Made by a program: the position numbers and the translations under genes. The notes under the pieces were generated by a model. The model searched no databases and had not been told where the DNA came from. It saw only the letters and a list, made by a program, of their open reading frames with translations. Below, in pieces: positions 23,691-29,668 of a DNA stretch of 43,561 nucleotides. Every line of letters begins with the position of its first letter. Position 1 is the first letter of the stretch. Source of the stretch: JBBSTY01 sp038235385 (GTDB lineage Bacteria > Actinomycetota > Acidimicrobiia > Acidimicrobiales > Acidimicrobilacustridaceae); assembly GCA_038235385.1 (NCBI GenBank), contig JBBSTY010000012.1, positions 1 through 43,561 of the forward strand, in the 5' to 3' direction.

Positions 23691-24349
23691 GCCGCCGCCT
23701 TCCGCTCACTGATCGCCTCGACATCGTCTTTCATTCCCCAGATACAACCCACGCAGCGGCACCCCCGGTTGTACGTGACCCGCAACCCGTGGGTGGCGCC
23801 GGGCCCGGTGCGGTTCACCACCGGGACCGCCTCGCCCTCGAGATGCTGGATGTGCCCCTCAAGCGCACCCCGCCACCGCTCAGGGTCGGCGTCGCGAGCG
23901 ACGAACGCACGGCGCAGATGGCGGCGCTCATCCTCACCGGCGCCACCCCAGATCCCGAACTCCTCGAGACGGTCGAGCGCCCCCTCGAGGCACGGGATCA
24001 GCACAGCGCAGCCACGACAGACCGCCTTGGCCTCGACGCCGTGGTTCGACCTGCCGGCCCGACGGCGCGGGAAGAACACCGCCGTGTCAACCGACCGGCA
24101 CGCCGCACGGGCGTTCACCTCGGCGTTGAGCTCGGCCGCCTTGCGCATCATCTCGACCTCCCTCGCTTGGAAGACCACCCCGGGCCTCGGCGCCGGCCAC
24201 GAGTGACCCCGCGGCGGGCCGCGCCGCCACGGCGGGTCGTCGACCGACCAGGTCACCATCGGCTCGTCCGGGTCGAGCACGAACGGTGGAGCGTCGGTCC
24301 GCTCCGGCGGCGGCGACAGCTCCGAGAACAGGAACGTCTCGCCGATCAC
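23687..24349 (-). CDS. WhiB-like iron-sulfur protein with extra C-terminal cysteine motif
   Basis: WhiB-like proteins bind a 4Fe-4S cluster and regulate transcription in actinobacteria and their phages. Here the cluster ligands are Cys84, Cys111, Cys114 and Cys120, followed by GIWGG at 132-136 and the basic ERRHLRR segment. The product is 220 residues, well above the usual 80-130. It has an 80-residue acidic/proline-rich N-terminal extension and a C-terminal extension with a GCRCVGC motif at 196-202. That motif recalls short cysteine modules in actinophage proteins. GTG 24349 overlaps the upstream stop by 4 bases. A phage-type WhiB could repress host genes or superinfecting phage, but the target is unknown. 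Confidence 0.85.
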   Translation of the reverse strand: MIGETFLFSELSPPPERTDAPPFVLDPDEPMVTWSVDDPPWRRGPPRGHSWPAPRPGVVFQAREVEMMRKAAELNAEVNARAACRSVDTAVFFPRRRAGRSNHGVEAKAVCRGCAVLIPCLEGALDRLEEFGIWGGAGEDERRHLRRAFVARDADPERWRGALEGHIQHLEGEAVPVVNRTGPGATHGLRVTYNRGCRCVGCIWGMKDDVEAISERKAAA

Positions 24350-24729
24350 AGGAACCGACCTCCGACGCTCCGCACCGCAGACCGGAACGCAGCGATGCCC
24401 GCCTCGTCGATGCCGGCCGCAATCATCCGGTCGACCAAGCCGACCGCGGCAGCCTGGAACCCGACCGATGCCCGCCATCGGCCTTCCTCGCGAGGCCGGC
24501 CCTGCTCGATCGACAGTTCCTCGGACAGCCGTGGCGTCTGGTCGGCGCCGACGATCAACCGCGACAGGTCGACCACGATGCCCTTGATCTCGGCCACCTT
24601 CGGCAGCGACGCCGCTTCACCATCGAGGCCGCCACCCGCGTCGTCATGGGCGGCGGCGATGAGCGCCGAGCACGAGGGGCCCATGGCGACGACGACTGTC
24701 GAGGCGACGCCTTGCAGGTCGTCAGGCAT
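24346..24729 (-). CDS. Hypothetical element protein
   Basis: A 127-residue protein of unknown function in the coupled operon. ATG 24729 lies within the end of the preceding gene (8-base overlap). The sequence is mostly helical and acidic in its first half (GGLDGEAASLPKVAEIKGIV) and ends with alternating helices (AAAVGLVDRMIAAGIDEAGI). No motif is recognised. Its position directly before the WhiB-like gene, with a 4-base overlap, suggests coordinated synthesis. Confidence 0.62.
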   Translation of the reverse strand: MPDDLQGVASTVVVAMGPSCSALIAAAHDDAGGGLDGEAASLPKVAEIKGIVVDLSRLIVGADQTPRLSEELSIEQGRPREEGRWRASVGFQAAAVGLVDRMIAAGIDEAGIAAFRSAVRSVGGRFL

Positions 24730-24982
24730 CGGCGGGCCCCGTCCCGTCGAGGATCGCCCGCACCTGGTCGAGGGCTGCGAACGCCAGTCGGTGGGTGGCG
24801 GCCGCTGTGTCGGCAGGCAAGCCGGCGGGGCGAACCTCGCTCACCACCTCGGCGAGCCCTTCACACATCGCGTCGATGAGGCGACCGGTGAGCGCCGCCG
24901 CTTCATCAGAGGTCCGGCCCACCAGGGCGGCGGTGATCTCGGCGGAGATCTGGTCGCCGTCTGTCTGTTCGTTGTCGGTCAT
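24722..24982 (-). CDS. Small acidic hypothetical protein
   Basis: An 86-residue, strongly acidic helical protein (MTDNEQTDGDQISAEITAAL then VGRTSDEAAALTGRLIDAMC). It has no recognised domain. It overlaps the genes on both sides (4 bases upstream, 8 bases downstream). The acidity and size would fit an antirepressor or a small DNA-mimic-like protein, but this is speculation. Confidence 0.62.
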   Translation of the reverse strand: MTDNEQTDGDQISAEITAALVGRTSDEAAALTGRLIDAMCEGLAEVVSEVRPAGLPADTAAATHRLAFAALDQVRAILDGTGPADA

Positions 24983-25782
24983 GCTTCTGCTCTCCTTCTG
25001 ATGGCTGCGAGATCAGGGGGCGCCGTCGCGGTCGTCTCGACGATCGGGGCTCTGCCGTCGGCGGACTCGAGGGCACGGCGCATCAAGCCCGGCCAGCCCG
25101 CCTCGTGAGCTGACATGACCCGCCCTCGGTCGGCGCCGTCCCCGATCTGGTCGAGGACCATCGCCAGGGAGCCGGCAGCGAACGAACGGCACACGCCCGC
25201 CACCATCTGGGCCTGGGCCTCGGCGAGCTCGATGCGGCGTTCGTCGACGCCGGCGTCTCGGCACGCCTTCGCCCACTTCACGAGCCGCTCGCGCTCGGCG
25301 TCGTACATGGCCACCCACACGTGCGGGGTGGCCTCGTTCGGCTTCTGCGTCGACCCGGTGCGGATGGCGAGGGTGGAGCCGAGGCCGAGCTCGACGTCGC
25401 GGGCGGATCCCGGGTCGTCGTCGAGGTCTTCGGGGAACGGGTCATCGACCCAGCCGACCTCGAGCCGTTCGACGAGACCGCGGTACAGGGCGACGTTCGC
25501 TGCGGCCTCTTGGACCATGGCGAGCATCGCGTCGGCCGGTTCGACCGGGAGGCTACGGCCGAGCCGGCGCTCTTCCTCGAGCTCGACCATCGCCTGGCCG
25601 AGAGCGAGCCGACGGTTCGCGGCCCTCTTCGTCTGCGGTGCCTTACCGCCGTGCGTCGTACAGCAGTCGCCACCGGGGATCGCCCGCCGGCGGCAGCGGC
25701 GGCCTGTCGACTTCGAGGTCTTCGTGCACCGGTAGCGGGCGTCGAACCTGAGCGGCGTCTCGGTGCCGTCGTCCGGCATCAT
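24979..25782 (-). CDS. Cys/His-motif phage-type protein, possibly terminase small-subunit-like
   Basis: A 267-residue protein. The N-terminal segment has a Cys/His cluster (YRCTKTSKSTGRRCRRRAIP then GGDCCTTHGG), a motif common at the front of actinophage proteins encoded near the packaging genes. A long helical region follows (MLAMVQEAAANVALYRGLVE; EAQAQMVAGVCRSFAAGSLA), resembling small terminase or DNA-recognition proteins. No large terminase lies beside it, so packaging function is uncertain. ATG 25782 (a second ATG follows directly) overlaps the upstream stop by 4 bases. Confidence 0.65.
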   Translation of the reverse strand: MMPDDGTETPLRFDARYRCTKTSKSTGRRCRRRAIPGGDCCTTHGGKAPQTKRAANRRLALGQAMVELEEERRLGRSLPVEPADAMLAMVQEAAANVALYRGLVERLEVGWVDDPFPEDLDDDPGSARDVELGLGSTLAIRTGSTQKPNEATPHVWVAMYDAERERLVKWAKACRDAGVDERRIELAEAQAQMVAGVCRSFAAGSLAMVLDQIGDGADRGRVMSAHEAGWPGLMRRALESADGRAPIVETTATAPPDLAAIRRRAEA

Positions 25783-26159
25783 CGCCGGCCACCTGGAGCG
25801 CAGTACCCCTCGTTATCGGGCGTGTGGATCGATCGCTCTGAAGCGTCGCCGGCGAGCCCCGTCACCGTCTTGGGGGCGGTCGGCTCCGGCGCTGGGATCA
25901 ATGGCGGAACGGGAGCAAGATCCGGCTCGGTCGGACCGTCCGACTCAGGCCCAGGTGCGTCATTTGACCCACCTGCGAGCGCCCTGTGGACCGTGTCCTT
26001 GCTGTCTCCCGGAGCAGCTGTTCGATTCTGAACACCTGCGAGTTCGGCGTGGATGATTCCCACGCTGTCGCCAGATGGGGCAACCCATGAGGTCGCGGTC
26101 CCGGAACGCAACCCGACGGGTCCCGCTGCCGAGGGAAGGAGGGGTGGGGTTGTGTTCAT
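25779..26159 (-). CDS. Low-complexity hypothetical protein
   Basis: A 126-residue protein rich in Pro, Ala, Gly, Asp and Thr, for example PGPESDGPTEPDLAPVPPLI, and probably unstructured. ATG 26159 gives MNTTPPLLPSAAGPVGLRSG and overlaps the ATPase stop by 4 bases. No motif is visible. Coupling on both sides is the main reason to accept it as a gene. It may act as a linker or partner of the replication ATPase encoded just upstream. Confidence 0.55.
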   Translation of the reverse strand: MNTTPPLLPSAAGPVGLRSGTATSWVAPSGDSVGIIHAELAGVQNRTAAPGDSKDTVHRALAGGSNDAPGPESDGPTEPDLAPVPPLIPAPEPTAPKTVTGLAGDASERSIHTPDNEGYCAPGGRR

Positions 26160-27859
26160 GTGGTGGCCTCCTGGGCTGCCCATGCTTCGAGGTCGTGGTC
26201 GGTGGGCCAGTCGGGTGGGTAGTCGTCGGGTGGTGTCGCTGGTGACGCTGGTGACGCTGTTTCCCTAATTGTCTTTTTCTGGGGGTTTTGGCCTTGTTGC
26301 GAACAAGAAGGGGATTTAGCGTCACTAGCGTCACCGGGGCGGGTTTTGGGGTGGTGGTTGGGTCGTTCGGTGACGCTGGCAGCGTCACCGGGTGCTGGGT
26401 CAGCGTCACCGAGGGGGCGCTGGTCGGGGTGGCTCGGCTGGTCCGGTTGTTGGGCTTCGTCGGTGACGGAGATCCATCGGCCTTCTCGTCCGCTGCGGCC
26501 GCTGTCGATGGTGACGCCGACGGATCGGAGCGCTGGGGTGATGCGCTTGAGTTGGCCGGAGAGGCGGGTTCCGTCTGCGGGCCAGCTTCGGTCTTCGTGG
26601 CTGATGCCTTTGGGGGTGATGAGTTTGTGGAGGAGGGCGGCGGGGCCTCGCCAGTGGCCTTCGTCGACGGCGAATTTGCGGACGGCGGCGGCGAGGCGGT
26701 CGCCTTCGACGAGTTCGACTTCGAGGGCTTTGCCGGTGGCGAGGTAGGTGGCGAGGCCGTTGGTCCCGAGGAGGTGGTCGACGGTGGCGAGGATGCGGCC
26801 GTAGTCGGCCATGCGGGGTAGGCGTGCGGGTTGCACGTTGGGGAGTTCGGCGAGGACTTGGGCGACGGTGTCGTAGAGGCCGGCGATGATTCGGGGTTGG
26901 GCTTCGGTGAACGCTGCGGCGATGGCGGAGTCTTCGCGGCGGCGGTCGTCGGGGATGCGTTCGAGCTCGACGGCGACCACTCTGTCGAGGAGGTCGCCTC
27001 GGAGGCTGCCGGCGTCGATCGAGGTCATCATGAGGGCGCGGCGGAGTTGGACGACGACGAGCTCGGTGTCGGTGTAGAGCTGGCGGCGGGCGAACCCGTC
27101 GCCGGTGACGGCCCGGCAGAGGGCGTCGGAGAACCATTCGCGGATCATCGAGAGGTTGTCGAGCGGGATGACGCGGGATCCGTTGGCGGCCACAGCCCAT
27201 TCCTGGGCGTCTTCGGGGGCGTCGCGCAGGGGGGCGGCGGAGGGGTCGATGACGGCGCCGACGTGGCGGACTGTGGTGCTCTTCGCGGTGCCTTGGATGC
27301 CGGTGGCGAGCAGGATCGGGCATGGCCGGTCTGGGAGGAGCGCTGCGACCATCCAGGCGACGAGTTGCGGCCACGCCTGGTCGGAGACGTTGATGTGGTC
27401 GCGGAGTTCGTCGAGGGTTCCGCCTTGTTGGGGGACGGGGAGGGGCGCGGTGAGTTGGGAGCGGCGGAACAGGACGGGGCTGGTGTCGACGACGCGCCAG
27501 GACCCGGGGATGATCTCGACGGCGCGGCCGGTGGGGTCGCCGAGGTCGATGACGATGCCGTCTCTGTGGCGTGCGACGCGCACTTCGACGTCGACGGCGT
27601 CGTAGTCCTGGGCCATGCCTTCGATGACGAGAAGGGCGTCGGAGAGAGCGCCGGCGTTCGCTACCCGTGCGTGCCGGTCGAGGAACGCCCGGGCGAGCTG
27701 GGCCCGGAGTCCGCGGGAGCTACCTTTGAGGACGAGGGCGATGTTCGGGCCGCACTTCTCAACGGCGAACGCTTCGCCGGTGGTGGATCGGCCGATGTCG
27801 TAGAGCTGGAGTGCGAGCTCGATGGCGAGCTGGGCGACTGTCTTCTTGTCGTCGCTCAC
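26156..27859 (-). CDS. Replication-type P-loop ATPase (helicase-like)
   Basis: A 567-residue ATPase likely to serve replication of the excised element. Walker A is GIQGTAKST (187-195). A Walker B-like segment, RVIPLDNLS, follows with Asp234, and then a sensor-like MMTSIDAGSLRGDLLDRVVA. This arrangement resembles DUF927/superfamily 3-type ATPases of actinobacterial plasmids and integrative elements. The C-terminal 100 residues are low-complexity and proline-rich. Their DNA contains a cluster of 9-bp repeats and an A/T-rich tract (26232-26410), suggesting an origin inside the gene. It overlaps its neighbours by 4 bases on both sides. No primase domain is visible, so host primase may be used. 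Confidence 0.75.
   Translation of the reverse strand: MSDDKKTVAQLAIELALQLYDIGRSTTGEAFAVEKCGPNIALVLKGSSRGLRAQLARAFLDRHARVANAGALSDALLVIEGMAQDYDAVDVEVRVARHRDGIVIDLGDPTGRAVEIIPGSWRVVDTSPVLFRRSQLTAPLPVPQQGGTLDELRDHINVSDQAWPQLVAWMVAALLPDRPCPILLATGIQGTAKSTTVRHVGAVIDPSAAPLRDAPEDAQEWAVAANGSRVIPLDNLSMIREWFSDALCRAVTGDGFARRQLYTDTELVVVQLRRALMMTSIDAGSLRGDLLDRVVAVELERIPDDRRREDSAIAAAFTEAQPRIIAGLYDTVAQVLAELPNVQPARLPRMADYGRILATVDHLLGTNGLATYLATGKALEVELVEGDRLAAAVRKFAVDEGHWRGPAALLHKLITPKGISHEDRSWPADGTRLSGQLKRITPALRSVGVTIDSGRSGREGRWISVTDEAQQPDQPSHPDQRPLGDADPAPGDAASVTERPNHHPKTRPGDASDAKSPSCSQQGQNPQKKTIRETASPASPATPPDDYPPDWPTDHDLEAWAAQEATT
26232..26410. repeat. Iteron-like cluster GGTGACGCT with A/T-rich core, candidate origin
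   Basis: Exact copies of GGTGACGCT occur on the plus strand at 26241, 26250 and 26369. In inverse form (AGCGTCACC) they start at 26327, 26381 and 26402. One-mismatch copies start at 26232 and 26318. The pair at 26369-26389 forms a perfect inverted repeat with a 3-base loop. Between the groups, 26259-26320 is just over half A/T in a 70% G+C context, and holds the palindrome CTTGTT-GCG-AACAAG (26293-26307). In the overlapping gene the repeats encode Ala-Ser-Pro, Gly-Asp-Ala and Ser-Val-Thr, so the DNA rather than the peptide is conserved. Confidence 0.6.
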
Positions 27860-28371
27860 GCTGCGGCCCTTGTGGCGGCGACCTGCCGGGCCCTGCTCGC
27901 GAAGAGTGATGACAGGACCAGGGTTAGGGATCCGGTGTGGGCGGTGAGGGTGTCGACGTCGACGCCGAGCTGCTCGAGCTCGATGAGGTGGGTGCGGATG
28001 TGCTCGCGGGCGGCGGCCGCTGCTCGGATGCGGCGGGCGAACCAGCCGGTGGTGTCGGTGAGTGTTGAGCGTCCGGTGACGGCCCGTGTGACTTGGGTGT
28101 CGTAGGCCTGGACGATGTCGGCGACGGCGCGGATCCGTTCAAGTTCGGTGAGGCCGGGTTCGAGGTCGCCGGCGGCGACGGTGATGCGGCCGAGTAGCCG
28201 GTCATGGAAGTCGTCGATGCTGATGTGGTGGTCGACGAGAGCGAGGCGGGCGCCGTGGTCGGTGGCGACGGCACACCCGGCGACGGTGAGCTCGGCGGCG
28301 GGGTCGGTGGGGATGAGGCGGCGGTCGTCGTACCACCGCCAGAAGGGGCGAAACCGGTCGAGGTCGGTCAC
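27856..28371 (-). CDS. Hypothetical element protein
   Basis: A 171-residue protein with no recognised domain. The N-terminus (TDLDRFRPFWRWYDDRRLIP) is aromatic and charged. The rest is helical (DRLLGRITVAAGDLEPGLTE; FARRIRAAAAAREHIRTHLI). ATG 28371 overlaps the previous gene's stop, and its own stop overlaps the ATPase start by 4 bases. Position suggests a helper of replication, such as a loader or a DNA-binding partner, but there is no motif to show it. Confidence 0.62.
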   Translation of the reverse strand: MTDLDRFRPFWRWYDDRRLIPTDPAAELTVAGCAVATDHGARLALVDHHISIDDFHDRLLGRITVAAGDLEPGLTELERIRAVADIVQAYDTQVTRAVTGRSTLTDTTGWFARRIRAAAAAREHIRTHLIELEQLGVDVDTLTAHTGSLTLVLSSLFASRARQVAATRAAA

Positions 28372-28688
28372 CGTGTGCGGTCCGACATGTTGGCCGCTCG
28401 CCGGGCTCGCATTTGGGCGCTGTCGAGCATCTTGATCAGCTCGTCGTCGGTGTACCCGTCGGGTGCATCGTGTTCGAGTTGGCGTCGCACGAGGGCGGTG
28501 ATGGCGTTCTCGAGGATGGCGGCGACGGTGCGGAGCTCGGCGCTGATGTGGCCGGCGACGGCCTCGTCGGACTCGATTCGTTCGGTCATGGTCTTGAGGG
28601 TCCGTTTGAGCTCGAGGACGAGGCGGGCCCCGGCTACTGGGCCTCCTGCATCCGTCGCGAGTGGTGGTGCCCCGTGGTGTTCTGACAT
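28368..28688 (-). CDS. Hypothetical element protein
   Basis: A 106-residue, helical, charged protein (ARLVLELKRTLKTMTERIES; AELRTVAAILENAITALVRR) with a basic C-terminus. ATG 28688 was chosen because AAAGGA lies about 8 bases upstream. An upstream ATG at 28697 is less well placed. It follows two strong hairpins (28720-28788) and overlaps the next gene by 4 bases, so it begins the tightly coupled replication part of the operon. Function unknown. Confidence 0.6.
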   Translation of the reverse strand: MSEHHGAPPLATDAGGPVAGARLVLELKRTLKTMTERIESDEAVAGHISAELRTVAAILENAITALVRRQLEHDAPDGYTDDELIKMLDSAQMRARRAANMSDRTR

Positions 28689-28719
28689 CTGATTCATCCT
28701 TTGCCGGGTGGTCGTGTTG

Positions 28720-28788
28720 CAGAGGCCGAGGGAGGGCGCCCTCGGCCTCTGTCGCGTCCGGCCGCCCCTGGGGCGAAGAGGGCCGGAC
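28720..28788 (-). terminator. Two strong hairpins in the operon leader/spacer
   Basis: The first is an 11-bp perfect stem, CAGAGGCCGAG / CTCGGCCTCTG (28720-28730 with 28741-28751). The second is nested: GTCCGGCC / GGCCGGAC (28756-28763 with 28781-28788), enclosing GCCCC-T-GGGGC (28764-28774). They lie between the 50-residue gene and the 106-residue gene and fill the only real gap in the operon. Attenuation, partial termination or RNA processing would fit. No T run. Confidence 0.45.
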
Positions 28789-28800
28789 ACGATCTGGTGG

Positions 28801-28953
28801 TCAGGCGGCGCGGTGAGTGGCGGCCTGACGTGTCGTTGGGGTGGGCGGGTCGATGAGGGCAGCGACGCGCGCCAGGGCTGCGGGATCCTGGACGTGCTCG
28901 GGGAGGCCTTGCTCTACGCGGGTAGCTCGGGCGATGCGCTCAGCGGGTGTCAT
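28801..28953 (-). CDS. 50-residue small protein
   Basis: ATG 28953 overlaps the excisionase-like gene's stop as ATGA. The product begins MTPAERIARATRVEQGLPEH and ends with a basic, Thr/Ala-rich tail. The composition (helical, balanced charge) and exact coupling support it as a real gene. Its size and place after an excisionase-like gene suggest a small regulator, but no domain is recognised. Confidence 0.6.
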   Translation of the reverse strand: MTPAERIARATRVEQGLPEHVQDPAALARVAALIDPPTPTTRQAATHRAA

Positions 28954-29195
28954 GCGGCGGTGAGTTCGTCGACGTAGGCGCGGATCGCTGCGGCGGGGAC
29001 CATGCGCCGGCGGCCGACGCGGACGGCGGCCAGGTGGCCGTCGCCGATCAGCCGGTAGACGGTGCGGAGGGAGACGCCGCCGATGAGGGCGGCGGTCTCG
29101 TCGAGGGGATACATGAGCCGGGCCGGGATGGGCTCGAGGTGTTCGGGAGCGGTGTCGCTCCGTTCCGTTGCTGCCATGCGGTCATGGGACTGCAC
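28950..29195 (-). CDS. Excisionase-like helix-turn-helix protein at head of operon
   Basis: An 81-residue HTH_17 protein of the excisionase/MerR-like type. The domain covers about residues 27-75 (LMYPLDETAALIGGVSLRTV; YRLIGDGHLAAVRVGRRRMV). It is the first gene of the minus-strand operon, so it may be the recombination directionality factor of the serine integrase or the operon's autoregulator. An alternative start is ATG 29177. Its upstream region has three GTYACGG-type repeats near the divergent gene start. Large-serine-integrase directionality factors vary widely in sequence, so this assignment is only plausible. Confidence 0.75.
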   Translation of the reverse strand: MQSHDRMAATERSDTAPEHLEPIPARLMYPLDETAALIGGVSLRTVYRLIGDGHLAAVRVGRRRMVPAAAIRAYVDELTAA

Positions 29196-29227
29196 ACGCC
29201 CTGACCTGCCCCGGATGCACTTACGTT

Positions 29228-29260
29228 GTCACGGTTTCTGTTACGGTTGTGAGCCGTGAC
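29228..29260. promoter_or_regulatory. Divergent operator-like repeats GTCACGG/GTTACGG
   Basis: GTCACGG (29228-29234) and GTTACGG (29240-29246) are direct copies 12 bases apart. CCGTGAC (29254-29260) is the exact inverse of the first. They lie between the divergent excisionase-like gene and the gene starting at 29256, overlapping the latter's start. A repressor site for both genes is likely. The protein is not known. Confidence 0.5.
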
Positions 29261-29639
29261 CAGCCGGGTGTGCAACTGCGGGGAGTCGCTCGAGGACCGT
29301 CGCCCGCAGGCGGTCTCGTGCTCGGCGGCGTGCAGAGTGAGGCGGCACCGCCAACTTCAGGCCGCCTACGATGCCCGCGCCCTCAGGCAGCGATGTGCCG
29401 TCTGCCTCGACCCGCTCGACGGTCGGCGCCGTCAGACGGTGACGTGCTCCGATCGGTGCCGGACTGCCCGCCGGCGCGAACTCATGGCCGAGGACCTGGA
29501 CCGCGGGCTCGTCGACGTCGAGCTCGAGCTCTGGAAGGCGGCACGGAGCGCCGCCGGGCCGTGCGTGCCTCGCCCCGACACCTCGATGCAGTTTTTCATG
29601 GATCTGATCTCGTCGTCGGGGGCCGAGACAGGCGGCTGA
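29256..29639 (+). CDS. Cysteine-rich zinc-finger-like protein
   Basis: A 127-residue protein with two cysteine modules. The first is CNCGESLEDRRPQAVSCSAA followed by CRVRRHRQ. The second is CAVCLDPLDGRRRQTVTCSD followed by RCRTARRR. Each resembles a four-cysteine treble-clef or FCS-like zinc finger with a basic helix, so nucleic-acid binding is plausible. GTG 29256 is the only start upstream of the first module. It is divergent from the excisionase-like operon and convergent with the serine integrase. It may be a regulator of either. Similar proteins occur in actinobacterial mobile elements, but no function is assigned. Confidence 0.7.
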   Translation: MTSRVCNCGESLEDRRPQAVSCSAACRVRRHRQLQAAYDARALRQRCAVCLDPLDGRRRQTVTCSDRCRTARRRELMAEDLDRGLVDVELELWKAARSAAGPCVPRPDTSMQFFMDLISSSGAETGG

Positions 29640-29668
29640 CCCGTCGGGCGTCCCTCGCCGCCTCGATG

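Noticed and set aside
26156..26420. The GGTGACGCT copies as a peptide repeat
   Set aside because: The copies lie in both orientations and encode three different tripeptides, so a protein-level repeat cannot explain them.
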